In this document: piece after piece, positions 20,083 to 31,600 of the stretch
Numbering within the stretch: position 1 is the stretch's first letter
Layout: the number at the start of each line of letters is the position of its first letter
NCBI RefSeq assembly: GCF_002777425.1
Contig: NZ_MDVC01000115.1
Span: forward strand, 62,001 to 126,000
Length of the DNA stretch: 64,000 nt
Source of the DNA: Snodgrassella alvi
Lineage (GTDB): Bacteria > Pseudomonadota > Gammaproteobacteria > Burkholderiales > Neisseriaceae
Direction: 5' to 3'
Translations under genes and position numbers: made by a program
Notes under the pieces: model-generated
Told to the model about the DNA's origin: nothing
The model's input: only the letters and a program-made list of their open reading frames with translations
The model's database searches: none

Positions 20083-20802
20083 ATGCATATAAACATACCT
20101 CTTCATCAGGCAGGTAAAGGACTCGTCAGCTTTATCGTCGGTTTGCTAATTGCAACCATCGTCATTGCTGGCGTCCTGTTTTACCTGAACAAAAGCAAAT
20201 CAGATTTCAAAACTCCTGGTCACTCTACTGCTTCTGCGCCGCCACAGCCAGAAATACTCACACCAAATAATGCTTCACCTACCCAGCCATTTATACCGGA
20301 GACCTCTGCACCTACAGTCACAGCCAGCGAAACACAGGCTACTCCTACTGCCTCACAGCCGGTTAACATGGGTGGTATCGAAGATGAGGTCATTGACGAA
20401 GTCATTACAAACCACTCACAAGTAACCCAGCCAGCCAAACCGCATAAAACACCAGACAAAACACCCAAAAAAGCACCGTCTGCCCCCAAACATGCACATG
20501 TCACCCCAGAACAGATACTAAATAACGGCAGTCTGGAAAAAGCCCAGCAGGCTGCGGAAAAACAACATACTGACGGCAAAGTCTATCTGCAAATCGGTTC
20601 GTTTAACAATCGCACCGATGCCGATGCACAACGCGCCAAACTAGTGATGCTTGGCATCAACAGTAGCGTGCACAGTGCCAAAGTCAACGGTACAACCAAA
20701 TACCGTGTTCAGACCGATCACCTGACCCAGACTCAGGCCAGCCAAATTAAAAAAACCTTGCAACAACACAATATCGACAGCCTGACCAGAGCAGCATCCT
20801 GA
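20083..20802 (+). CDS. SPOR-domain protein, FtsN/DedD-like
   Basis: A 239-residue bitopic membrane protein. A short cytoplasmic N-terminus is followed by a transmembrane helix (about 15-35), a long Pro/Thr/Ala/Lys-rich periplasmic linker (40-155) and a C-terminal SPOR domain (about 165-239) beginning GKVYLQIGSF. SPOR domains bind denuded glycan strands at the division septum, so a role in cell division or septal peptidoglycan is likely. The layout matches FtsN and DedD but no FtsN activation motif can be assigned with confidence. Its position between comM and dsbA resembles the order I recall in Neisseria. Confidence 0.8.
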   Translation: MHINIPLHQAGKGLVSFIVGLLIATIVIAGVLFYLNKSKSDFKTPGHSTASAPPQPEILTPNNASPTQPFIPETSAPTVTASETQATPTASQPVNMGGIEDEVIDEVITNHSQVTQPAKPHKTPDKTPKKAPSAPKHAHVTPEQILNNGSLEKAQQAAEKQHTDGKVYLQIGSFNNRTDADAQRAKLVMLGINSSVHSAKVNGTTKYRVQTDHLTQTQASQIKKTLQQHNIDSLTRAAS

Positions 20803-20835
20803 ATCAGCCAGCTTTCATGAAAACAAGGAATCAAC

Positions 20836-21531
20836 ATGCTTAAAAAAATTATTAGAATCATGGCCACCACACTGGCATTTGCCAGTGGTATGGCACAGGC
20901 AGCATTAGTTAACGTAGACTACGTCGTACTCGATAAACCCATTCCACAACTGCACAAAAACAAAGTTGAAGTGCTGGAATTTTTCTCCTACAGCTGTATC
21001 CACTGTTCACATCTCGAACCATACATGCTCAAGGAAATGAAATCCTTCGCCCCCGATACCTATCTGCGCCCAGTGCACGTAGTGTGGGATGATAATATTT
21101 ACTACAATCTGGCTCGTGTCGCCGCAGCAGTAAACAGTACCGGAATGAAACTACAGGCAGACCCGCCAATTTTTGATGCCATCTTTAACAAACAAATCGA
21201 ATTATGGCGGCCTGAGGTATTCAACAAATGGGCAGTACAGCAAACTACATTTGATGGTCAAAAACTTGTCAAAGCCTACAACAGCCTGGAAAACGCTGCC
21301 GCAGCCACCAGCATGCGCAAACTGAGTGAAAAATACGACATCCAGTCCACACCAATCGTTATCGTTGGCGGCAAATACCAACTTAAATTTCCGCGAGGAT
21401 TCGGAGCGGGAATGAAAACACTAAATGAATTAATTGAAAAAGTACGCAATGAAAATAGCACAGGGGCTACAAATACACGTAAACTACCCAAAAGCATAGG
21501 TGCCTCACTGGCTGCTTCTGCAAATCGATAG
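20836..21531 (+). CDS. dsbA: Thiol:disulfide interchange protein DsbA
   Basis: A periplasmic oxidase that introduces disulfide bonds into secreted proteins. The 231-residue precursor has a signal peptide probably ending AQA at residue 22. A thioredoxin fold follows, with the active site CIHC (C54-C57) rather than the enterobacterial CPHC, and a cis-proline in STPIVIVGG. Neisserial DsbA proteins also carry a hydrophobic residue here (CVHC as I recall). The C-terminus has a short Ser/Thr/Ala-rich extension. AAGGAATC precedes the ATG and a strong hairpin follows. Confidence 0.93.
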   Translation: MLKKIIRIMATTLAFASGMAQAALVNVDYVVLDKPIPQLHKNKVEVLEFFSYSCIHCSHLEPYMLKEMKSFAPDTYLRPVHVVWDDNIYYNLARVAAAVNSTGMKLQADPPIFDAIFNKQIELWRPEVFNKWAVQQTTFDGQKLVKAYNSLENAAAATSMRKLSEKYDIQSTPIVIVGGKYQLKFPRGFGAGMKTLNELIEKVRNENSTGATNTRKLPKSIGASLAASANR

Positions 21532-21547
21532 ATTTTAATCTACAACT

Positions 21548-21587
21548 AAAACAATAGTGTGTTTACCCCTAAACACACTATTGTTTT
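21548..21587. terminator. Perfect 18-bp hairpin after dsbA
   Basis: The arm at 21548-21565 is the exact reverse complement of 21570-21587 around a CCCC loop. A-run and T-run flanks make it a bidirectional terminator. It separates dsbA from uppP. Confidence 0.9.
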
Positions 21588-21639
21588 GCTGTTTTGCGTA
21601 ACAATCATGGCATCAATACACAAAGCACAGTAAATAAAA

Positions 21640-22458
21640 ATGGATATTATCTTATTTCTAAAAGCCCTAATACTGGGCATCGTCGAAGGCCTAACCGAAT
21701 TTTTGCCTGTTTCCAGTACTGGCCATCTCATTGTCGTTGGTAATCTGCTCAAATTTCAGACCACAGGTGAAGTATTTGACATCACCATTCAGTTGGGTGC
21801 AATCCTCGCTATTGTTTTTGAATACAAACATCGCTTTGCTCATATCATTACCCATATCGGCAAAGAGCCTGCCACCAATCGCTTTGTTCTCAATCTGGCC
21901 ATTGCTTTTATCCCCGCAGCCATCATAGGTTTACTGTTTAATGAACAAATTAAACACTACCTGTTTAATCCCATTACCGTCGCTGCCGCCCTAGTCATCG
22001 GCGGCTTACTAATTCTTTGGATTGAAAGACGCCAGAGCCGCATCAAACCCAAAATCAGAAGCGTTGAAGAAATGCGTCCGCGCGATGCCTTAGTAGTGGG
22101 ACTAGCACAAATTCTGGCTCTAATTCCTGGCACCTCCCGCTCCGGTAGTACCATCATGGGCGGCATGCTGTGGGGTATTGAGCGCAAAACAGCCACAGAA
22201 TTTTCGTTTTTTCTGGCCGTGCCGGTAATGATTGCCGCCACCGGTTACGACATGCTCAAGCATCTGAGTGAATTTACCCGGGACGATTTACTTTTAATCG
22301 CGATTGGCTTTGTAGCAGCATTTCTATCCGCACTCGTAGCCGTTAAAGCATTACTGCGCTTTGTTGCTCACAAAAACTATATTCCTTTCGCTTGGTACCG
22401 GATTATATTTGGCGGCATCATTTTGCTTACCTGGGCTACCGGCTGGGTAAAATGGTAA
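21640..22458 (+). CDS. uppP: Undecaprenyl-diphosphatase UppP (BacA)
   Basis: An integral membrane enzyme that dephosphorylates undecaprenyl diphosphate to recycle the lipid carrier for peptidoglycan and other envelope polymers; overproduction gives bacitracin resistance. The 272-residue protein has both family motifs: [18 protein letters not shown] at 13-30 and PGTSRSGST near residue 165. About eight hydrophobic helices can be seen. It stands alone between a hairpin and hisZ. Confidence 0.96.
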   Translation: MDIILFLKALILGIVEGLTEFLPVSSTGHLIVVGNLLKFQTTGEVFDITIQLGAILAIVFEYKHRFAHIITHIGKEPATNRFVLNLAIAFIPAAIIGLLFNEQIKHYLFNPITVAAALVIGGLLILWIERRQSRIKPKIRSVEEMRPRDALVVGLAQILALIPGTSRSGSTIMGGMLWGIERKTATEFSFFLAVPVMIAATGYDMLKHLSEFTRDDLLLIAIGFVAAFLSALVAVKALLRFVAHKNYIPFAWYRIIFGGIILLTWATGWVKW

Positions 22459-22559
22459 TCTAACCATAATTGTCACTGGTATAAAAACGTTAAATTGTGA
22501 TAAAGTGATGTTTTAACAGACCTCAGGCACAGCATTCACCTGCCTTTTCATGTCCATGT

Positions 22560-22585
22560 CACACTGTTCCCACAGGCTCAGTGTG
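22560..22585 (+). terminator. Possible weak terminator after uppP
   Basis: CACACTG (22560-22566) and CAGTGTG (22579-22585) form a seven-base stem with a 12-base loop, followed by a T-rich stretch (GCTTGTATTTTG). It lies 25 bases before the hisZ start and could instead be a leader structure of hisZ. Confidence 0.35.
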
Positions 22586-22609
22586 GCTTGTATTTTGTGA
22601 GGAATCCCA

Positions 22610-23761
22610 ATGCAGTCTTGGCAATTGCCCGCATACATTGCCGACATCCTTCCTTCTGCCGCGCGCCAGCTAGAAAGCGCCAAAGAACAGCTGTTAGCAC
22701 TTTATCGCGTTCATGGCTACGAACTTGTCAGCCCTCCTCTACTCGAATACAGCCAATCCTTACTTACCCGTATCGATGAAGGCCTGTCTCTAAAAACCAT
22801 TCGCGTTGTCGACCAGCTCAGCGGTCGTCAGCTTGGCCTGCGTGCAGATATCACCCCACAGGTTGCCCGCATTGACGCTCACCTGCTTTCAGCCAATAGC
22901 GGAGTGAATCGCCTGTGCTATGCCGGTTCGGTACTGCATGCACGCCCCGATGGCTTTTTAAGCACACGTGAACCTTTACAGATTGGCGCAGAACTGTATG
23001 GCCATGCGGGCATTGAAGCAGACATTGAACTAATTGATTTAATGCTGAAAAGCCTGGCAATCGTCAACGTACCAGAGCCAACCTTGTCATTAGGCCACAT
23101 AGGAATTTTTCACGCACTGGCCAAAGCGGCCAATCTGGAAGCACAACAGGCTACTACCCTGTTGCAGCTCATGCAGGCTAAAGACGCCGCCGCTGTACAG
23201 CAATGTGTACAGCAATGGCAGCTTCCAGAACAATGGATTAATGCATTCGTGGCATTACCCACATTATACGGCACCGAAAAAGTATTGCAGACTGCCATAG
23301 CCACATTGCCGGATTTACCGGAAATACACCAGGCATTACAACAACTACAGCAAATCTGCACTGCTTTTGCCAGCCATAATATATTTATTGACCTGAGCGA
23401 ACTGCGGGTAGACAACTACCATACCGGATTATTGTTTGCCGCCTATAGTGAAGACTGGCCCGATGCATTGGCACGTGGTGGCCGCTATGATGGCTTGGGT
23501 AAATATTTTGGCCGCAGCCGCCCTGCGTCCGGTTTCAGTTTTGACTTACGCGATTTAATCGGGCATCTGCCTCCAGTAGAAAAACTGCGCGGCATAAAAG
23601 TCAGCGTGCACGATGCCACCGCTGCAAAAAACGAAATAGAGCAACTGCGTTCAGCCGGTGAATGCGTCATCATCGATTACACGCCTGAATGCAACAATGT
23701 CAAAGGATGCGATCGCCAACTAGTGTGGCAAAACCAGCAATGGCAACTGATTCCTTTGTAG
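22610..23761 (+). CDS. hisZ: ATP phosphoribosyltransferase regulatory subunit HisZ
   Basis: HisZ is a histidyl-tRNA-synthetase-like protein without aminoacylation activity; with short-form HisG it forms the first enzyme of histidine synthesis and mediates feedback. The 383-residue protein retains the class II synthetase-like core (QLGLRADITPQVARIDAH and ARGGRYDGLGKYFG) but lacks the anticodon-binding domain of HisRS. TGAGGAATC precedes the ATG. purA follows 36 bp downstream, an arrangement also known in Neisseria. Confidence 0.93.
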   Translation: MQSWQLPAYIADILPSAARQLESAKEQLLALYRVHGYELVSPPLLEYSQSLLTRIDEGLSLKTIRVVDQLSGRQLGLRADITPQVARIDAHLLSANSGVNRLCYAGSVLHARPDGFLSTREPLQIGAELYGHAGIEADIELIDLMLKSLAIVNVPEPTLSLGHIGIFHALAKAANLEAQQATTLLQLMQAKDAAAVQQCVQQWQLPEQWINAFVALPTLYGTEKVLQTAIATLPDLPEIHQALQQLQQICTAFASHNIFIDLSELRVDNYHTGLLFAAYSEDWPDALARGGRYDGLGKYFGRSRPASGFSFDLRDLIGHLPPVEKLRGIKVSVHDATAAKNEIEQLRSAGECVIIDYTPECNNVKGCDRQLVWQNQQWQLIPL

Positions 23762-23791
23762 CAATAATTAACCCTTAGTATGAGCAGGTAA

Positions 23792-25090
<1,299 letters not shown>

Positions 25091-25100
25091 TTAATGCAAA

Positions 25101-25132
25101 AAAGAAACCCATCTACAGATGGGTTTCTTTTT
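25101..25132. terminator. Terminator after purA
   Basis: AAAGAAACCCATCT (25101-25114) and its exact complement (25117-25130) form a 14-base palindromic stem followed by Ts. Being symmetric it could also serve the minus-strand gene ending at 25291. Confidence 0.9.
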
Positions 25133-25290
25133 AAATAAAACTTATCCAAAACCGTAACATATACCATTTAACCGTTTACCAGCCCAATCCATATCACTGA
25201 CAAGCTGAATCAGTCACAGTAACCAAAATCAGCAAGCACTAGCCCAGCCGGAAATATCAACCTGCTTACTGCCTGCATCGCAAAGTATCA

Positions 25291-26433
25291 TCAGCTAAAA
25301 AGGCCGCGCCACCACAAAGACACACCATCCAGCCAGCGGCTAAACCAACCAGCTTCACCCACGTCATCCAAGGCCACCACTTCCTGCTGCGCCACTACCT
25401 GCTTACCAAGCAGCAATTTCAACGTACCCATACTTTGCCCTTTACGCACCGGCGCTACCACCGGCTGCACCGCTTCCAGTTCCATTGATAACTGCTTTGC
25501 CCCACCAGATGGCAAAGTAACATACGCATCACGCAAAAAACCCACAGCTACCTTACCATGCGCCCCCTTATAAACAGCAATATCTGCCACCTTGTGGTTG
25601 GCAGGATACACTCTGGCTGTATTAAAAGAAGTCAGCGCCCAGCTCAATAACTTACTGCCTTCTGCCGCTCTGGCCTCACTGCTATCCGCACCTACCAGTA
25701 CCGCAATAACTCTGCGCTCATTGCGCTTACTGCTCACCGCCAGATTGTAACCGCCATTGATCGTATAACCCACAGCCAGCCCATCCACCTTATCATCCCG
25801 GAACAATAGCAAATTACGGTTTAACTGAGTAATCCCATTATAGGAAAATGATTTTTTAGCAAACCAACTTTGATATTGAGGAAAATCACGCACCAATGCC
25901 TGTGCCACCAGCAACAAATCACCCACACTGCTATATTGCCCTTCTGCCGGCAAGCCCGTGCAATTAACAAAGTGGGTATTTTCCAGCCCCATTTTCTGTG
26001 CTTCCGCATTCATACGCCGTACAAACGCCTTCTCTCCCCCGCTAACTGCTTCAGCCAACGTAATCGCTGCATCATTGGCAGAAACAACCAGCATCCCCTG
26101 CACCACCGTTTCAGCATTTACCGGCACACCCTGCTGTAAAAACATGCGGCTACCATCAGTGTGCCAGCCAGCAGTTGAAATCTTCAACGGTTGCTGCGCT
26201 TTCAACTTACCACTCTGTAAAGCATCAAAAACCAGATAAGCGGTCATCAGCTTTGTCAGAGCTGCCGGCTCTATCCGCGCATCCTTATCTCTACTGGCCA
26301 GAATCATGCCGCTTTGCTCATCAGCCACCGCATATGCAGCTGCATTGATTTCAGGCAAACTCACCGCCTGCGCTAATGGCAGAACACCCATCAGCAAAGC
26401 CGTATAGAGCCAACGAAAAACAATTCTCATCAT
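25291..26433 (-). CDS. D-Ala-D-Ala carboxypeptidase homologue (PBP5/6 type) lacking catalytic motifs
   Basis: The 380-residue precursor is a clear low-molecular-mass penicillin-binding protein of the DacA/DacC type. It has a signal peptide ending AQA near residue 23, the SxxK-type domain, a second beta domain, and an amphipathic Trp-rich C-terminal anchor (GWFSRWLDGVSLWWRG). Active members trim the terminal D-alanine of peptidoglycan pentapeptides. Here the nucleophile position reads EPAALTK, with Ala58 in place of serine (codon GCT), although K61 is kept. The KTG triad reads AVG (220-222, VDGLAVGYT). The SxN motif S118-A-N120 is intact. It should therefore be inactive and perhaps acts as a peptidoglycan-binding pseudoenzyme. 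The reading frame is otherwise undamaged. Confidence 0.9.
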   Translation of the reverse strand: MMRIVFRWLYTALLMGVLPLAQAVSLPEINAAAYAVADEQSGMILASRDKDARIEPAALTKLMTAYLVFDALQSGKLKAQQPLKISTAGWHTDGSRMFLQQGVPVNAETVVQGMLVVSANDAAITLAEAVSGGEKAFVRRMNAEAQKMGLENTHFVNCTGLPAEGQYSSVGDLLLVAQALVRDFPQYQSWFAKKSFSYNGITQLNRNLLLFRDDKVDGLAVGYTINGGYNLAVSSKRNERRVIAVLVGADSSEARAAEGSKLLSWALTSFNTARVYPANHKVADIAVYKGAHGKVAVGFLRDAYVTLPSGGAKQLSMELEAVQPVVAPVRKGQSMGTLKLLLGKQVVAQQEVVALDDVGEAGWFSRWLDGVSLWWRGLFS

Positions 26434-26635
26434 ATCTACTATCTAATTTAAATCCGGATTAACCCATATCAAGCACATTCTGTACCCATCATTATAAACA
26501 GTTGCCTACCCATAATAGGCCATATTGGCAAATTTACTTGCATAAAAAAAACAGCCGCGTTATCGTTAATTTTGGATTAAATAAGTTAAACAGATAATCT
26601 GTATAATAAAATCAGCCATTCCCTCACTACATACC

Positions 26636-28171
26636 ATGAACAATCACGCAAATTACCTTACCCGCATTCTTACCGCCGCTGTTTACGATGTGGCTATTGA
26701 AACTCCTCTGGATTATGCTGCCAATCTGTCCGACCGCCTGAACAACCACATCTGGCTGAAAAGAGAAGACCTGCAACCCGTATTCTCCTTTAAAATCCGT
26801 GGTGCCTATAACAAAATGGCCAAACTGCAAAGCAGTGCCCTGAAAAAAGGCGTGATTACCGCGTCTGCTGGCAATCATGCTCAAGGAGTAGCACTTTCAG
26901 CACAAAAATTAGGTTGTGAAGCTACCATCGTCATGCCCCAAACCACACCACAAATCAAAATAGACGCCGTCAAAAAACGCGGTGGCAAAGTAGTACTGGC
27001 GGGAGAATCCTACAACGATGCCTACAACCATGCCATGCAACTCGTTGCCCAAAGCGGCCTAACCTACATTCCGCCCTTTGATGACCCAGACGTAATTGCA
27101 GGCCAGGGTACCATCGGCATGGAAATACTGCGGCAGCACCCCAAACCAATAGACGCCGTTTTTGTGGCTATCGGCGGTGGTGGCCTCGCCGCCGGCATAG
27201 CAGCCTATATAAAAAACGTACGCCCTGAAATCAAAGTTATCGGTGTAGAAACCGAAGACGCCTGCGCCATGAAACAATCCATTGCTGCGGGCAAGCGTAT
27301 AGAATTGAAAGAAGTCGGCCTATTTGCCGATGGCACCGCCGTTAAACTGGTGGGTGAAGAAACGTTTGCCCTGTGCCGTGATCTGCTTGACGACATCATC
27401 GTAGTAGACACCGATAGCATCTGTGCCGCCATAAAAGATATATTCGATAATACCCGCAGCATAACCGAAACTTCCGGCGCACTGGCACTGGCCGGCCTGA
27501 AAGCCTATATTGGCCGTAATCAGTGCCAGCATCAAAACCTGATAGCAGTAACCAGTGGCGCAAACATGAATTTTCACCAGCTACGCCACGTATCTGAGCG
27601 CTGTGAACTATCAGAAGGCCACGAAGGCATCTTTGCCGTTACCATTCCAGAAAAGCCGGGCAGTTTCCGCCATTTTATCGATTTGATTGGCAACAGAAGC
27701 ATTACCGAATTTAACTATCGCTATGGCGACGACCACAAAGCCCATATCTTTGTCGGCATTCAGAGTAATGACACCGCCGACTTACAGCACATTGCACAAG
27801 AACTAAACAGCAATGGCCTACCCACGCTGGATTTAACCCATAATGAAATGGCCAAACTGCACATTCGCTATATGGTAGGCGGACGCACCAGCAAAGTAGC
27901 CAACGAGCATCTGATAAGCTTTGAATTCCCCGAACGGCCGGGCGCATTAAGACGCTTTTTGCTTCACATGCAATCAGACTGGAACATCACCCTGTTTCAC
28001 TATCGCAATCATGGCGCCGATTTCGGCCGTGTACTGGTGGGATTGGACATTCCCCCGGCAGATACAGAAAAATTCCAGATTTTTCTGGATAATGTTGGCT
28101 ACACCTATCAGGAACAGACCCACAATGCTGCTTATCACCTATTTCTGGGCGCGCCAGCAGATAAAAATTGA
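26636..28171 (+). CDS. ilvA: Threonine ammonia-lyase, biosynthetic
   Basis: IlvA deaminates threonine to 2-oxobutanoate, the first step towards isoleucine. The 511-residue protein has the PLP lysine K53 in SFKIRGAYN and the glycine-rich phosphate loop GGGGLAAG near residues 179-186. Two C-terminal ACT-like regulatory domains (about 330-500, each with a PGxxRxF-like motif: KPGSFRHF and RPGALRRF) give isoleucine feedback; their presence marks the biosynthetic rather than the catabolic form. It is divergent from the carboxypeptidase homologue. TATAAT at 26602-26607 may be its -10 element. Its enamine product is a substrate for RidA. Confidence 0.95.
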   Translation: MNNHANYLTRILTAAVYDVAIETPLDYAANLSDRLNNHIWLKREDLQPVFSFKIRGAYNKMAKLQSSALKKGVITASAGNHAQGVALSAQKLGCEATIVMPQTTPQIKIDAVKKRGGKVVLAGESYNDAYNHAMQLVAQSGLTYIPPFDDPDVIAGQGTIGMEILRQHPKPIDAVFVAIGGGGLAAGIAAYIKNVRPEIKVIGVETEDACAMKQSIAAGKRIELKEVGLFADGTAVKLVGEETFALCRDLLDDIIVVDTDSICAAIKDIFDNTRSITETSGALALAGLKAYIGRNQCQHQNLIAVTSGANMNFHQLRHVSERCELSEGHEGIFAVTIPEKPGSFRHFIDLIGNRSITEFNYRYGDDHKAHIFVGIQSNDTADLQHIAQELNSNGLPTLDLTHNEMAKLHIRYMVGGRTSKVANEHLISFEFPERPGALRRFLLHMQSDWNITLFHYRNHGADFGRVLVGLDIPPADTEKFQIFLDNVGYTYQEQTHNAAYHLFLGAPADKN

Positions 28172-28220
28172 TATTTTTATCTGAATTGTTTATGAGTAAT
28201 ACCATAACTGATTACCCCAA

Positions 28221-28257
28221 TAACCGGTTTATTAACTAATAGTTGAAAAACCGGTTA
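28221..28257. repeat. Inverted repeat downstream of ilvA
   Basis: TAACCGGTTT (28221-28230) pairs with AAACCGGTTA (to 28257), and the inner TTAACT/AGTTGA bases extend the stem. No clean T-run follows on the plus strand, so it may be a weak ilvA terminator. Nothing else is evident in 28258-28440, which is AT-rich. Confidence 0.5.
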
Positions 28258-28439
28258 GCACCATCAACAATTTGTAGACTCAATAAACGAATATCATATT
28301 ATTTATAGTATTAATTACCAAACATATACTTCACTAATGATCTGGTATAAAAACATCAACTCCTCATAAAACTTAAGCCGTGGAAGACCATCTATTATTC
28401 CTGATTTAAATCATCAATACCCACAACCATAAACACCAA

Positions 28440-28690
28440 TTGTAACTTTCAGACGCGACTAAAACATTTAGGAAAGCCACAGCCTAGATGCTTGCCAGTG
28501 ATGCTTAGTACCGACATAATCATTAAAGCATCCTGTAATTTGGGTTGATATTCATAAGAACAGCTTACGGCAAAGTTCTTTGACAGGAATACCGGCTTGA
28601 TGTTCAGTCATCTTTTTCATGTTTAAATCCTCTTTGGGTTAATGGAGAGAATTTTCTACTGTTGGGCGGTACTATTTTAGGGAATAGTCA
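28440..28690 (-). mobile_element. Decayed IS3-family insertion sequence remnant
   Basis: On the minus strand an ATG at 28620, preceded by a good ribosome binding site (AGAGGA), opens a 22-codon frame reading MKKMTEHQAGIPVKELCRKL before a TGA at 28552. AGIPVKELCRK is typical of the N-terminal helix-turn-helix of IS3-family OrfA, and the MKK start also fits. The rest of the transposase is missing. A 16-base word, CRGTACTAYTTTAGGG, occurs twice just outside it (28667-28682 and 28691-28706), perhaps part of the old element end. Confidence 0.6.
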
Positions 28691-28695
28691 CAGTA

Positions 28696-31600
28696 CTACT
28701 TTAGGGGGGAGTTATGTATCAATTCTAACAATGGGATATCAGCAACATCATTAGGAATAAAGGGATCATCTTCATCCAAATCCACACCAATACGATCAAC
28801 ATCATTTAAGCCAATTTCCCATGCCCATCTAACATCTAACGCATTCATTTCTATACCTAAGCTATCTTTTCGTGGGAAATCAGTAGTAATACTCTTTAAC
28901 ATTGCATCACATCCAAGATAGAATTTTCCGCAGGAATGGTAAGCTGCAAGAAATCTGTCTAGATTGACATTGTTATTGGGAGTTATTTTATTAATTCGAC
29001 TGATCATTGTCATTCTTTTGGTCATTGGGGCATTCTTCATATTCTCAGATATCAGTACCCTATAATGAGCTGGATTTTTAACTGAAATACCTTTAACAAT
29101 ACATACACGTAATCTGGATTTACTATTTAATAAGCCTACTGATGATATAAGGTCTTTAAAAATATCTTCACCTACACTAGCATCTTTAAACAATAAATAT
29201 AACCCCGGGTAACATGATTTGAATTGAACGAAACCCACCCCTTGCCAGAACGTTCTATCCCATAAACGAGGTTTAATTAAATTTTGTATGTAATAATCTT
29301 TATGTGTTATATTTTGTGTACTAAATTTCTCTTCCGATGTTCTCTCTCTTCCAAAAATTGGATCACTACCCCCATTCATCTCCAATACTTTAGGAAATTC
29401 ATTATCCCAAGATTTGTTTCTTAGCAGAGGATAAGTTCTCTTTTCAACACTAGTGGAATAAATTTTCTTAATTTGTTGGTCGATATCATTTCCTAGAACA
29501 TTTTCAATGGCTTTGACACAAGCACCAAAGTTAATTGCTCTTTCAAATGCTGCATCTTCAAAGATCATCTTTTGAATGTATTCTGTATTTTTTATAAGAA
29601 ACAACTCAGGGAGAAGATCAAATACCAAATTTTTAAATTCGTTTATAATTTTTTGTTGATCATCGATTTTAAAGAGACTTTTGTCGAAACCAGCACAGTT
29701 AATTGTAAGATTTAGCTTTCCACCATCACTATTTATCTCGTGTGATAATGATAAATCATCTTCATCTTCTGCTACTATTTCAATAACTAAGAATGCTTCT
29801 TTAAGATGAATGTTATCAACTGCACAAGTTGCAAAAGCACCTTCTAAAAGTGCTAAGACATTAGCTGAAAACTCTGTAAATGGTGAACGGTTTGGAAAGC
29901 TAATTTCTATTTTGCATCCAAAAATAAAAGATTTATATAGTCCTCGTTTCTGTTGATATCCAATTATGCATTCACTGTTGAATCCAGTATCAAAATCACG
30001 AACCTTTTGTAAAAAATCATCTTGCTCATGATTGGCTGTAGTCCCGTATTCACGTTCAAAATCTTCAATATAACCTAACGAGTATTTAAGGCAACCAGAT
30101 GATACAAATAACCTTAACTTATCAAGTTCGTCGGGTACGTTAATTTGATGCTCTAACTCTTTCAGATCAGCGTTTAAAATAAGTTTGCTTATATAAAAGT
30201 CAATTTGCTGATTTTCTTCCTCGCCAAATGAGTTATCACTAATATTTTGGTTAATAATCAAAAACAATTCATACCATAAAAGAGCATGTGCTAATTTTCC
30301 AAGTTTAATTTCTATAAGGCATAAATGGTAATAAGTATTAGCCTGCTTTAGTGAAATCTCATCATATTTCCAATAGTTATCAGTAATCAAAGAAGCTGAT
30401 AGTAGTAAGCAAGAACGTGAAATCCATAGTAATCCAATAGATTCGTAAGCATAAGCTATAGCTTTTAATGATAAGATTAACTTATCACGTGATTCTTCTT
30501 TATATAGCGGGATAAGAGATTTTCCTAGATGCTTTATTGCTTCATAGAAGTGGCCATTTTGGACTTTCTTTATGCCCCTTCTTAGATTTAATAACGCTCC
30601 TTTAACATCACCATCTCTTAGAGCAGATTGTTCTGTCAGGTAGTCTAATAATTTCTCATACGCATCAACGTCAAAAAAAATATCGCTCAGCTCATTCAAA
30701 AGATGAAAGCTTTTTTCAAAGGGGTAGCCAATTAAATTCTCACTTTTTTTAATAATATTATATAACTCTTCAAAAACAGGAGAAATATCTTCTATGTTTG
30801 AAAAGGTTGTCATATTATAAATGGCTTTATAAGTTTGAGCTGTAAGCGAATTACTGGGCCGCGATTCATCCTTTGCTATTTCATCTAATTTGTATAACAT
30901 ATTGCGCTCAATACTCTCAATATCGATTGTAGATATTGCAGCATTGTTAAGTTTTATATAACTTTTATGGACTGTAACTAAGTTTAAAATTTTCTCCCAT
31001 TTTGAAGAGTTAGTCGATGATGCTATACAGTTATAGGCTAATTGAAGATTTTCTTCAAATATATTAAAATCTTCCATCCAAAAAAGGGACTTCCAAGCAT
31101 AATGATAATATGCATCCAATAATTGCTGGTTTGTCCCAAATTTTGTTGAAATTTTTATAGCTCTTTCAAATAAACCTTGTGTTTCAATTAATGGTTTCTC
31201 AAGCTCAGCACTCAATTCTGCAATTTCTAAAAAAACATCCACTTGCTCATATGAAATTTCAGACGGGTTTACGTTATCTCGGATATACTCAGTTAGTTCA
31301 TCATATTTCTTTTGTTTTCTATAATCATTCTCACCAAAAATAATCTCTCGTTTATATTGTGTTGGAATTGATAATGTTTCAATAGTCAATTCTTCAAAAT
31401 GATTTTTGTAAATCTGATCTAGTAGCCAATTACTATCTAGTACACGAACGTCGATTCCTGTTTGTGTTTGTAGTTCATCTTCAACTTCCGAGCGAATATT
31501 AGATTTGGCAGATTGATTCGTAATACAGAATATCTTTGTATAACCACGTCCTGTTTCTTTTATTTTAAATACATCTTCACGGCATTTTTTCTTCCAGTCC

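Noticed and set aside
31258-31266. TTCAGACGG, an uptake-word core inside the large accessory gene
   Set aside because: A single unpaired nine-base match in coding DNA; chance is sufficient.
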